From Lytechinus variegatus (Eukaryota > Echinodermata > Echinoidea > Temnopleuroida > Toxopneustidae): 64,000 nucleotides of DNA. The notes under the pieces are model-generated. The model did not search any database. It worked only from the letters and a program-made list of their open reading frames with translations, and had not been told where the DNA came from. The DNA lies in assembly GCF_018143015.1 (NCBI RefSeq), contig NC_054743.1, positions 26,473,934 to 26,537,933 of the forward strand. Direction: 5' to 3'. Position 1 is the first letter of the stretch, and every line of letters starts with the position of its first letter. The translations under genes were made by a program, and so were the position numbers. Shown piece after piece: positions 1 to 12,500 of the stretch.

Positions 1-111
1 TTATATAAATTATTTTTTTTAGAACACATCTGTTTAAGGTTTTTGTTAAACCATGGTTTATGATTTTTCTTTATTTTTAATCTTCTGAGAGGAAAACATT
101 TATTATAAGTC

Positions 112-425
112 TCAGAAAAAACTCCATAAATATTGTTTATACATGTAATTTGGCTCTTCCTGATATCTGCAAAGCAGATTATCAAAATCAGTTGAATATA
201 ATACATTCAGAAAACAGTAAATATTGATATCATTAATTTGATGTTTATATGTAACAGGTTCATCTTCATATATACCTTTAAAATCAAACATGGCAAATAT
301 TGGCAAATGATCAGATATGTCACAGGTTAGTATTCCTGTGGAAATATTGCACATACTATTTGTAAATAAATTGTCAATCAATGAAGCTTTGGTGTTAGTT
401 ACAAACAATGCCCAGAATGTTTAAA
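112..425 (-). mobile_element. LINE endonuclease-domain fragment
   Basis: Read on the minus strand, this stretch encodes a piece of an apurinic-type endonuclease (EEP) domain from a non-LTR retrotransposon. The signature is KASLIDNLFTN followed by DISDHLPIFAMF, the SLIDxxFTN and DxSDHxPI motifs near the C-terminal end of such endonucleases. Reverse transcriptase would follow at lower coordinates, beyond the left edge of the window. The upstream part of the endonuclease is missing, so the copy is 5'-truncated. It is separate from the reverse-transcriptase fragment at 1367-3180: on this strand an endonuclease should lie at higher coordinates than its own RT, and here it lies lower. The clade (CR1, L2 or similar) cannot be fixed from this fragment. 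Confidence 0.75.
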
Positions 426-1366
426 CAAGTTAAATTTTAGGACAAAATGCATGAAATAAATAAATACAAAAATAGCTCATACTTCGCGCTTTCACTATTA
501 GAATAATTAAGGTATTATGATATAAGCTTTATAAGTGACTAGTACCCCTAGCTTCAAAGACACAAACAAATATGAACTTCGAGCAGCCGATTGGGGAAAA
601 CGTGGCTGAAAAAAAAATCCAGCCTCCTCCCCCCTTGGCGAAGGCTGGATCCGCCCCTGATCAGAAATAATTTTTTCATCAGGGCATTTCAAGTTCGAAC
701 TCTGGTTCCACTCTTAGCAGACGATTTTTCCGGAATAGCTTAGCGCGCGCTTCAAAAATTTCACGTGTTCGCGTTCTTTTTTGTTTTGTAATAGTATTTA
801 TTAATCATTCAGTTCAATACAAATGATCGTACAAATACTCATGGTATTAACATAATCATATACAATGGATAAATTCAATAACAAAAATTAACCATTATTT
901 TATAACCAATATAAATTCACAAAATCATACAATAGTTATGTAGAAAATTTATTACTCAACATTGATTAAACTGAATGAAATTTACAATAAAAAAAATAAA
1001 TAAAAAAATGGAAAAAGGGTTTGAGTGAACCCCCCACAGACACACACAGAAGAGACATTAAACAATTAGACAGTACAATAACAAAAAATACAAAAACAAA
1101 TTAAGAAAAGCAGAAGGAAGGAAAATAAAGAGAGAAAAAAATGAGAAAAAAAGAAAGGAAAGAAGTAACAAGCAAAGTAATAAAAAAAGGACAGTCTACA
1201 GTGACAGACAGACCAGCCCACCCCGCACGTGTGGAAACCGGGCAAAAACCATCCCTCTCTCATCCTTCTTAATTGTTTTTTAAGTGTTCCCACTTTTTAT
1301 AATGCTGTGTTAATGTTTTTCTCTCTATAGCAATTTTCTTTTCTTCTTCTTTACTTTTAAAAAGCT
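426..1366. other. AT-rich spacer, no gene seen
   Basis: No exon or protein similarity is visible. A GA-rich run lies at about 1095-1180. The part next to 1366 may be the 3' untranslated tail of the LINE that follows on the minus strand. Confidence 0.5.
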
Positions 1367-3180
1367 TTACTTGAATCTCTTCGGCAGTTGGTAGTTTATG
1401 ATTCCCCTACCGTGATATATTAAAAATTTGATAAGTAAAATGATATGATTTAATAATTGTCTATTTTCTGATGTCTCGTCTAATCCAACATGGATATCCT
1501 TCCACTGTAAGCTTTTAAGAATCGGAAATTTTAATATATTGCTACACAATCTCCATAATACTTTAACCATTTCACATTCATAAAAAATATGTCTATAAGT
1601 TTCTTCATCTTTACCGCAAAAAGAACATTCATTACTCGATGTAAATCGAAACCTATATAAATGGTGGTTAACAAAGACAATATCGTATAATAATTTATAT
1701 TGAAACTCTCTTAGCTTATTATCTAATGTGCAAAATCTTGGACGATAAAATACTTTCTCGATTTCTTTTTCAGACATGTTATATGATGATTCGAGATTGT
1801 AAAAACTGACAGGAGTGTCGGCAATTTTGCTTATACAGGATCTATACAGCTGTTTTGAACAAACTGACTCAAACTGGAAAACATTTTTAGAGAAAATAAA
1901 TTCAATCTTCAAACCATCAACTAATGTATTATTTTTCAATTCGTCTTTCCATTCCACAGGAACATGTGCAAATATTTCATTAATTGATACTATTTCGTCG
2001 TCATTTAAACCCATAGATCTAAAGTAAGTATTTGATTTAAGATCACCATGTTCATTTACAATATGGTGTAATTTGTATGTGTTTTTAAGAAAATATTTTC
2101 ATGAAAATACGCTTTTCCTGCATTTTTAATATACCTGTTATTGAAAAAAATTTCATTTCTTTTATTACTTATGTCCTTTTTGATGAAAACAGTTATATCA
2201 AACCAAATACTTAACATTTCCCGGTAGTACTTTGGAATTTTTATATTAATCATGTCAGGTGTAAAATTACAGTAAAATATTAAATTACCACCTAATGGTC
2301 TTAGCAGAAATTTGAAATATTTTTTCCATTTCACTTTCTGATCACCGTTTACCAATCTTTTGACCCACATCACTCTCTGTACCATTACAAAGAGTTTGAA
2401 ATTAAGCATTTTCATTCCCCCTTGTTTGTATCCCAGATACAATGTGTTTCTTTTAATTTTATCTTTTCCTCGCCATAAAAAGTCGAAACAAATTTCTTCA
2501 ATTTCTTTAAAAGCCCATTCCGGCATAGGCGTTAAAGAACTTACATAAATCAATTTAGAAAAAGCATAAGTTTTAAGCAGATGAATCTTTCCAAACAAAG
2601 TTAGATCTCTTTGTTTCCACCAATTTAATAACTTTTTAATTTTGCTTAATATTTCTTTATAATTCATTTCTTCAGCAACGTCAGGATTTAATGAAAAGAC
2701 AATACCTAGAATTTTAACCATATCAACTTGTCTCCCAAAAGGGAAAGGGTGAGTAAGGCTAACAGAGGGTCCTAGAGGCATAATAAACGTTTTATTTTTG
2801 TTCATCCTAAGTCCAGATGTCTTCCTAAATTTTTCAAGAATTAATTCTAATCTATATACTGAATCCAAGTCTTCTACGAATATAGTCATATCATCAGCAT
2901 AGAGTATTTGTTTCATTTCCGTTTCACCAAATCGAATACCCTTTACTTGATTATCATTACGAATACAGTGCGTTAAACATTCTATACAAAGTATAAAAAG
3001 GTAAGGGGAGAGGGGATCCCCTTGTCTTAGCCCCCTCTCGATTGCAAAATAACGGTCGATTTCCCCCCATTAAAGACACAACTCAGCGAGTTGGTGTAAA
3101 GAACGTTAACCCAGTTACTAAAAATCGGCCCAAAACCAAACGATTTAAGCACCCTTTGGAGGAAGGAATGTTCGCCGCGT
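1367..3180 (-). mobile_element. 5'-truncated LINE, RT domain to C-terminal zinc knuckle, broken
   Basis: Minus-strand remains of a non-LTR retrotransposon ORF2. From 3180 downward it reads the RT finger/palm segment (SFLQRVLKSFGFGP), then GLRQGDPLSPYLF, then the catalytic box YADD at about 2890-2905. Next come the thumb-region motif FLWRGKDKIKRN and GYKQGGMKMLNF at about 2400-2480. The C-terminal part at 1367-2014 ends in a zinc-binding motif of the zf-RVT type (CSFCGKDEETYRHIFYEC). This order suits L1/Tx1-like elements. The frame is broken at least twice: a frameshift lies in a G run near 3030, just before LRQGDPLSP, and RT and C-terminal parts are in different frames near 2015-2055. It is a dead copy. 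Its truncated 5' end lies about 145 bp before the parkin start codon. Confidence 0.85.
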
Positions 3181-3324
3181 TAGCGATCGATCGATCACCA
3201 CCGATATCAATTTAACGACAAGTTCGTGGTGATGATTGCGTGCATTGCCAAACGGCGGTATAATTTGTTTTGTCACTTTTATGTGATTTACAAGTCAAGA
3301 TTTCAACGTGTCATTCAATCAAAG

Positions 3325-3546
3325 ATGGACCAGTTCCTTATATCAGTCAAGCTCATACAGTCTCCAAGGCCAAGGTTGGGTAAATTTTCCGAAAATGTAG
3401 GCCTAGCAGAAATGAGGATGCCTGTTCACGCGACGCAAAGTGGGGCCGAGATACGAGACGAGGTTGCTCGCCTATCGGGACAGTCCCCCGCAGACATTCG
3501 TCTGATATTCGCTGGAAAGTTGATCACTGATGTGCAAACAATGGAG
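3325..3546 (+). CDS. PRKN: Parkin coding exon 1: ubiquitin-like domain, first part
   Basis: Encodes residues 1-74, ending DVQTME before the donor [17 protein letters not shown] matches the first Ubl strand, and [10 protein letters not shown] plus [12 protein letters not shown] match the human FPVEVD... and VPADQLRVIFAGK stretches. Ile and Lys of the IFAGK patch are kept. Between these blocks is an insertion of about 17 residues (about 13-30) not found in human parkin. The ATG at 3325 is chosen because the Ubl fold starts right after it. An in-frame ATG at 3226 would add 33 residues with no Ubl similarity. In human the exon boundary is also near residue 57, at the same place in the fold. Confidence 0.88.
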
Positions 3547-6500
3547 GTAGGCATGGTACTTGGTAGGCCTTAAACGTTAGCCCTATTACGTTGCGCCTGA
3601 ATGAATGGATGAATGAATGAATGAACTTGACAAACGCATGATGATGCCATGTCGACGCAAATCCGCACAACTGCTTGCCTCGAAAAGGGGGCTCTGCCTC
3701 TGATCTGGTCAGGGACAGTAGAGGCGCACGGCCAATATGGGAGACTCTCCAATAGGGGAGACAATCTCCCACATTGGAGACTTCCTTTGCAAAAGGAAAA
3801 AAGAAACAACACCAAGAAAAGCATGATTTTTTCCACCCAAAATTTTGTCTCACTGAGGTCAGAAGCCCATTTGTTTTGTGTGTGATTGACAACAAAAATC
3901 CTTATCAAAACAAAAGTAGACGGTGAATTTTTTAAGTAGACGGTGAAAAGGGGTAATTTTTCATGAGGAATCTGCTTATCCCATTTTTATTTGCCGCCAA
4001 GGTAATCCTCTTGCCGCAAATGTAAACAAAGGAAATTAGTCTCCAAAACTGGAGACTGGCTCTGAAATTGGATACCCAAATTCTTTGCAAAAGTCTCTGA
4101 TATTGGAGATATTTTCCCACATTGGAGACAGTCTCCAATATTGGCCGTGCGCCTCTACTGAGGGACAGGCCACTGGCACAGGGTGACCAGATTTCACAAA
4201 CTTCCACAAACTAAGTGAAAAACGGCATAATCGACAAAGCATGCTGCACATGCTGCACAAGCAGATTGACGGAGCCAGGTCATATAAAAATATATCAACA
4301 AAGAAGGCTACACAGTGTTTTTACTGATTAGACCTAGACCCTAGTTAAGTTAGGCATAGACTGGTAAAAAAAATTGTAATTGGGAGGATGAACGAAAGAA
4401 TGAAGGAAAGAAAAGAGATGAATTGTGGAGAAAGAATGAAGAAATAAAAATGAAGGGGAAAGTGAAGGATAAAAGGAAAAAAATAAAACAAAGAAGAAAA
4501 GCAGTATGAAACTGAAAGAAAGAATAATCAATAAGAGATTGAGAAAAAAGGTTTCCGTCATTCTTTGAAAGAAGGGAAGATGAACACAGGGCTGCCAACC
4601 TTTGAGAAGAGTTTGGAGTGAGACATTGCGAGGGAGCGGAGCGCCCGAGGGGGGATGGTGTGGAAGGGGGGTGTCCCCCCTTGCACGGTAGGGAGCTTTT
4701 ACAATTTTGCAATTTAAATGGTGCAATCTGGCCACAACGAACAATTGTCCATAGACTGTGTACAACGGATAGATCGTCTCCGCACAGCGATTCGAAGACC
4801 GCTGATTGGTCAATCGCGCAGATCACGTCATGACCACGTGGTCCCAAAAATAATTCCTTTGGACTGCAGGTGGAAGTATTGATAGCGATAACGATATCCG
4901 GTCACGTTGTGTACGTGGTAAATGGTCTTGGTTCGTGATCGGATTGCTCCGGTATCGATCGAAAATTATCGAAACTCTGCAATTTCATGCATATTCACGC
5001 GACGCTCCGAAACCCGGAAGCCAATTGACTTTGTGCACGTTGCGATAGACTCTACAAATTCCAAGGAACACGATGACATATAGACGCTAATTCGTAAGAT
5101 TTTGACGGAAAAGCAAGAAGTATTCGAAATTCGCTTACCTGTGCGGTATCGGTGAGAAAATAGATCCTCCGAGAATACCTTTCATAATTCATATAAAATA
5201 TAGGAAAAGTGAAATTGTAGGTCGATTTTGGTACGAGGTGATAGGGAATTGCACACTTGTTTTGGTGGAATTCTGTGTGGGGAAACAAAAGGCTTGCACT
5301 GCGCATGCTTACTATATTTTCATTCATAAATTGGTTCTCGGCAGTGGCTGGATGACGTCATGTAATAAGCAAAAATGTACACGACCGCTACGTTCACGCT
5401 CCGCTATCCGTTGTACACAATTGTTCACTGTGCTGGCACATACTTTTAACTCTGATTCCATAAATACATAAGGCAGGATTCAAATAGGTTAATTGATTAT
5501 TTTTAATGAAGAATTAGGCAAAATAGGCAACAATCAGGAGCGATAACCTTTTTTTTTTGGCTTGTCAATTTTTTCTCTGTGCCCCCCCAAAAAAAAAATC
5601 AGGTGGACTACCCCCCCTAAATCTCAGATGGACCACCCCTAAAATTTTGTTTGATAACCTTTTTTTTTCTGCTTGTAATTTTTTTTGCTGCATCCCTCCC
5701 TAAATTTCAAGACCCTCTAAACATTTTGTTAGATGACACAAATATATGGAACAATCGGTACAATGACCTTTTAATTGTTTCCTGCACCCCCCCCCCCCTA
5801 AATTTTGTTGCTTCCGCTGCCACTACTATTCATCATCTGGTCATTATTATTATTGTCAATTATTCACTAGAATTGAGTTTAAGATACCAATTTACGAAAA
5901 TATAGGTTCTTGAATTATACAGAATACACCCAACATGCACAGTCACACAGACTAAATAAAAATTAAAATACTTTAACATCTAACGCAGATCGTCAGCCAC
6001 ACCGTCGATCTAAGTTAGGTCGGCGCTCGTGTAGTGGTACAGAGACAGTCAGTGTCACCCTCAATCACACTCGTTTTAGAGAAAAATTTAATCAAAATTT
6101 CGTTCTCAATAGAATACACACAACATAGTTCATAGCACTATATCAATTTATACAAGCATCCTTCCAAAGTCATTCTTACTATCATAATAATGGCATATAA
6201 AGGATCTGATCAAAACATATTTTCAAGACAAGACAAGAGACAACTTACCTACCGGTTGAAATCTGAAGTAGAAGTATACTGAGTAGCGCGGGCGCCGGCG
6301 CGGCATCTCAGCGCCGGGCCGGCGGGCTATCGCATGGCATGGCTGCTGGCATTGCATTGACACTCGATCGCTCGTTGTGCCTCGTGCGCACAAAACCCCC
6401 GCTTCATAGTAAAATTTCGACGCCACCCACACTCACACGCGGAATACAGTAAGCCAATCGCAACTCAATATCTTGTCTTTGTGCGGCAAACCGAAACCAA

Positions 6501-9500
6501 TTTGCATTAGCTTTGCGCTTGTGTGGTTAAAAACTTTGAAACTTTCGCCTGGCCGGGTTATAATGTTATTGAATATCCGATATAGGCTAATAAACTTTTT
6601 CTCTCTATTTTCGGGGTTCAGCGTGATAATTCTTATGATCAGCGTGAGAGTGTGAGAATCGGGTGAAATGCGTGAGACTCACGGAGATTGCATGAGAGTT
6701 GGCAGCCCTGTGAACAAATGTGTGGAAGACAACATAAAGGAGAGAAAGGAAAAAGAAAGTAAGAAAAATGGAGGAAGAAAGAAAGAATGAAGGGAAAAAA
6801 GAAAAATGAACAGAAAGAGATAGGATCTGGAAAGAAAGATAGGATTAGGAAATAAAGAGAGATCTGGAACAAAAAGGGTAAGCTGGAAGGATAGAATTTA
6901 GGATAAAAAAAAGGATAGAAAAGAGAGAAAGATGAAAAAAGAGAGATAGGACGCCAGCAGTGGCATCGCAGCATGCGCGACCCACTCACCCCTGGCATGA
7001 CTGGCACTACCACTAGGCAAAGATCTGGTTTAATAATAAAAATCCTCTGCCAAACATGGTTCCTTGTGCAAGGTTAGTTCTAACTTCGCACGAAACCTCG
7101 CACTAGTGTGAGTGGTACTACTTGTGGAAGGAAGCTGGAATCTAGACTAACTTAAACTTTAGGGTCTTTGACTTTGGAACTATGAATGATGGTCCCCAAG
7201 TCTGTGACCTAACAACTTGAGTTCGGATTTAATATTAATTTCTTTTTATTTCACAAAATCTTTAATAGTTTCAGATAATAATATTCCCTAATATATATTA
7301 GTATGAGTAAGTGTACCAGATATCTCTTAAAAATTTGAAAGAAATATAGGATTTTCTTGGAAAATCCTTGGGCAGTCATTTTCAGATTGCAAAAAAAATA
7401 ACTGCAATCAATAACAAACTAGATGTTGATCAATTAGACCTAATTCATCAATTCAACAGGCATTTATTATTCCACACAAATAAAAAGAGCAAAATATTAT
7501 TGTGTATATTTTGAGGAATTGTCTATTGTTAAGGCTCACACTTGCTCACTTCTTTTTCCATACAAGAGGGTGGTAATTATTTGAGTAATCGCATAGGATT
7601 TTCTATACAGATCTAGAGTCTGCAGAGCTGAATGTGGAGATCTGCAACTTTGGCCCCATCATATGAGAGATGCCAACCAGTACGATTTTATCGTATTTAG
7701 TACGATAAAACAAGTAAAATACGACAGTACGATTTTGGCCATCAAAAATACGATTTCCCGACTTTCTGTCATAGTCCTGTTTTTGTCCCATATATGTGTG
7801 TTGTGTATGTATGCGCCCGCCCGTGAGTGAGCAGTGAAGCCATATCATACATGTAATTTAAATATCTGAAAAGCCAAAATCAAGTAACTTTCAATTTACG
7901 ATAAGCACAGTTTCAAATTGCCAAGTGCGTGTTTTTTTCAGTACCATAAAAAGTGAGCTACGTCCGTCTTTTTTTTTCTGTAATACATGTACGCGCGTGC
8001 TTCCAATAGCGGTAACAGTTTTTCCCTACTTCACCATGTGCAATTTCTAATGCACACATTTCCAGTCAGGATATCACAATTCTGTGATATAGTAATTTGA
8101 ATTGCACAGGAGATAAATCCCCGTTCTCAACACAGGATATGCGAGTCTTGTATCCTCACAGTCGCCGACTTTGCTTGTCAAAACGGAGCCTTATTAATCC
8201 AAAGTCAATAGTTGTGAATTATAGCTTTTTAATTTCTTTCTTGGTGAGGGGTAAATATCAGACAATAAATCATCAAACAAGGCTCCATCTAAAAAAAAAA
8301 ATAGGACGCCGTGCACGTGAGTGTGGTACTTGTATGCTGTTAGCTAGCCAGTTTGAGCTCACGTTCTCTGCCAGAGCTCTGGGTGAGAATTCTATCAGTA
8401 ATAGCCTAAGTGATGGTGATTTTCTGTTTCAGATAGAGTTTAGATTTCATGTTAATTTTTGAAAACTGTAAAAAAAACTTCATGATTTCTTCATTGTGAT
8501 GAATATTTAAGTTATTAATGAATACATTTTTACAGAATTTAGACTCTCCCAGAATGAAAGGCATTTTCTGTGAAGATCTGCGTTTTCAAATAACTTGTGA
8601 AAAACTTAAGGTACATGAACCTACAATACATGTACATTTAAAAATTTACATGTAGCCTGTGGCTATGTGCTGGAATTTGAATAGACTGAGTTAGATATTG
8701 ATTTAATTTCTTCATTTCTTTAACATAATTTATACAGTATGCAATCCAAGTGCACCTCACAGTCACAATCATACACAAACACTCACCCACACCCGTGATT
8801 CTACATGTAACCATGAAAAAAAACCTTAAAATTTTTTTTTGTAAATTTATTATTTGATCTGAATTCTCTCTTTTTTATATGTTTATTTTATTCATTTATT
8901 TAGATTTTTTTTTTGGGGGGGGTTCATTGTTTGTGGTTCATTAAAGATGAAAAGTTAATAAGCCCATGTAAACTTACATGTAAACATTTAAATCTGATTT
9001 CTTAGTTGTTTGAATAAGCCTATTACTTAGCATGCTATTTCTGTACTAATTGAAAATTGCAGGAGCTGCGCTTACTAAACAAATTTGGAGTGTGGTTCAG
9101 TTATGTATTTTTTTTTAATTGCCCCTTGTTCCAGAAAATTGCCCCCCGGTTCCTGTAAAAACCTCGCGAGCCGGGGGCAATTAAAAAAATAAAAATTGCC
9201 CCCGGCCTGCAGCTGCTTAATTCAAGGCTTGCACTGGTCATATTGAGTTTTTGTGAAAATCTGATTTTTCACTAAAAAATATGATTTTTGAGGATATTCA
9301 GTCTGATTTTTTGTGTCAAGAGGTTGGCATCTCTGGCCCCATCATATGAGACTTGACTAGAGTTACCTGTATCTGTACAAATGTATATTATGGAAAATTG
9401 AGACATGAAATTGTCATGTAGATTTGAGAATAATGTAATATGGTTATTTTGCTATTTTGTTTATTTCCTTTATTCTTCAGCTGTTGTACATTTCTGTTCT

Positions 9501-12500
9501 GTCTAGACTTAGTTCATTTGCATTTCTTTTCAGCAATGCCCTTGCAGTCTGAACTTAGGTTATTTGAGTTTAATGATATTCAGTTGTCATTCATTCTACT
9601 CTGAATGCCTTTCCCTGATTCTCTTTTGTCATTTTCATTCCTTCTCTATTCTCTCTTCAGGTGTTCCACTCATTCCATCCCTCACCTGACTCCTTAGTTT
9701 CTACTTCCATTATTACATAATCACCAGACATCTTTGTCATCTCATCTCATTCCTTATTGGTTTATCTTATGATTTGGGTTCTTACATTTTAGTTCGATCC
9801 TTCCATTTTATTGTCTCACCTGCGAAGCAGAGTGAGACTATAGGCGCCGCTTTTCCGGCGGCGGCGTCAACATCAACATCAAATCTTAACCTGAGGTTAA
9901 GTTTTTGAAATGATGTCATAACTTAGAACGTATATGGACCTAGTTAATAAAACTTGGCCATAAGGTTAATCAAGTATTACTGAACATCCTATTAGAGTTT
10001 CATGTCACATGACCAAGGTCAAAGGTCATTTAGGGTCAATGAACTTAGACCATGTTGGAGGGATCAACATCGAAATCTTAACCTGAGGTTAAGTTTTTGA
10101 AATGTCATCATAACTTAGAAAATATATGGACCTAGTTATTGAAACTTGGACATAAGGTTAATCAAGTATCACTGAACATCCTGCATGAGTTTCACGTCAC
10201 ATGACCAAGGTCAAAGGTCATTTAGGGTCAATGAACTTTGGCCGAATTGGGGATATCTGTTGAATTCCCATCATAACTTTGAAAGTTTATGGATCTGATT
10301 CATGAAATTTGGACATAATAGTAATCAAGCATCACTGAACATCCTGTGCGCATTTCAGGTCACATGACCAAGGTCAAAGGTCAATGAACTTTGGTCGAAT
10401 TGGGTGTATCTGTTGAATTACCATCATAACTTTAAAAGTTTATGGATCTGATTCATGAAACTTGTACATAAGAGTAATCAAGTATCACTGAACATCCTGT
10501 GCGAGTTTCAGGTCACATGATCAAGGTCAAAGGTCATGTAAGGTCAATGAACTTTGGCCATGTTGGGGTTTTTTGTTGAATAACCATCATATCTCTGTAA
10601 GTTTATTGGTCTAGTTCATAAAAAGTGGACATAAGAGTAACCATGTATCACTGAACATCTTGTGCGAGTTAGAGTAGTATTCAAAGTCAGCACTGCTGCT
10701 ATATTGAACCGCGTGATGCAGGTGAGACGGCCAGAGGCATTCCACTTGTTTAGTTTAATTGGTTGTTATTTCTAATTTAAATATTTATGTAAATTATAGA
10801 ATGATTTGATTTTAGCTGAGGCAAAGCAGCCCAGATATTAAACAGTGCACTACCAGACTTCTTCGGTTTAAGTTCTCTTTATTTTGCGTCTGTTTCACTT
10901 TTCGTCTGTTTCTGTTTCCCTCTTCAGTTTGATAATTGAGTTTGCTGACTTAGAACTTTATTTTCTACCTCCAAACATATAATTTTCTCAACCTTACAAT
11001 AACATTCCCAGTCCTTCTTTTTTTTGTGTAGGATCTTAGGATATGTGAGAACACTGTGATCCATGCTGTACCTTCTCAGAGAATTCAACATTGCGAGACC
11101 ATTCATGACACTGACGTGGAACAACCACCGGTGCTTGGTCTCTTAGAATCAAGAATTGTGGACAAAGGTCTGTTTATACTAATTTTTGTTTTAGGTTTAT
11201 GATAAAATGCTGCATGGTTTTAAACGATGATTGCCCTGAAGTTTTATGTTTGTCAAAATAGTGACCCGATTTAGTTGAATTAAGCTAATTTGAAGTTATA
11301 TTTTGATACGGTTTTGAGGTATAATTTCTTCCTTTTGCAAAGTAGTGGTATATTATGTTTTGGAATTCTGAAAAATGAAGATCATGCTAAAAAATGAAGA
11401 TCATGAATATATATCAATTTTTTTAGGTCATTGTTGAATTGTTTGGGATTAAAGACGAAATGAGTTCAGTAGGGATGTTCTTTACATTTACCCGGTATGT
11501 CTTTTTTTTAATAGAGGGAATACATCTCTCTTTTTTGGTAGTAGGAGTAGAAGTATGTGAGAAAAGACAGAATGAGAGGGAGTTTACAAAAAAAGAAAGA
11601 GTGAAATACTTGATAAATAGCATAAAATTCTAGTATGCATACTTTAACATAAAATAATTGATATAAATTCATGTACATCAGTCCTTCACGTTTATAATTT
11701 CGTGGAGCTCAATAAATCGCTCTCCATATCTTTTTGAGGAGCTCAATTGAGCTCCTCAGAATCGCTCTCCGTGAGGAGCTCAAATCAATTCATTACAATA
11801 CATGTATGATAAATAGTAGATTTTTCTTAACATTGTATATATGCAATAGCTGTATTAGGTATTAATTAATCTGTGGTGAAACTAGGCCTGGGTCTCGTCA
11901 ATACGTTTACAAGATGTCGTACGCGCTCCTGCTAAAAAAAAAAAAATTGAAAAAAAATTGCTAAAATTTCACATTTCACATCTTTAAATCCATGAAATGG
12001 CCTTCTTTTTTCCATAATTCTTGAAATTACTTTGATTTAGTTGAAAAATATCAGAAAAATGAAGAATATTTACCTCTTTCCCGACTCTGATTTGAACTTA
12101 CCTCGGTAAATATTGTAGTCCCACATGTAGACTTCCATGGTGTTGCCATGAAAATCTACATATGGGACTACATGGGAATGCAATATTTACCGAGTTTAAA
12201 TTAAAATCAGAGTCAGGAAAGAGATGAATATTCTTCATTTTTCTGATAGTTTTCAACTATTAAATCAAAGTAATTTCAAGGAATTATGGAAAAAAGAAGG
12301 CCATTTCATGGATTTAAAGATGTGAAATGTGACATTTTAGCAATTTTTTTTTCCATTTTTTTTTTGAGCGCGATTTTTTGCTCTCCTTATTTTTTTTTAG
12401 GAGCGCGGTAGGAGCGCTCCTCAAAAATGAAGGTCTGGTACATGTACCTTTGTTCTTGTAGATGTCTAACAGATAATATGCATACTTTTGTTATTGTAGA

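Larger units (their letters stand above)
3547..11031 (+). other. Parkin intron 1 (7.5 kb), filled with transposons
   Basis: The longest parkin intron. It holds a 445 bp inverted-repeat element, a 2.1 kb TIR element within GA-rich DNA, a 1.67 kb TIR element with a long target duplication, and a GGTCA minisatellite element, each listed separately. The pieces 7021-7650, 9350-9810 and 10751-11031 show nothing recognisable. Confidence 0.85.

Noticed and set aside
3226..3324. Upstream in-frame ATG as the parkin start
   Set aside because: The extra 33 residues show no Ubl similarity, whereas the ATG at 3325 starts right at the first Ubl strand.
8097..8462. 121-codon frame inside the 7667-9333 element
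   Set aside because: No transposase motif, low-complexity composition, and no similarity recognised.
9811..10750. Regular repeats considered as a CRISPR-like array
   Set aside because: Units are 150-195 bp, continuous without unique spacers, and lie in a eukaryotic intron.
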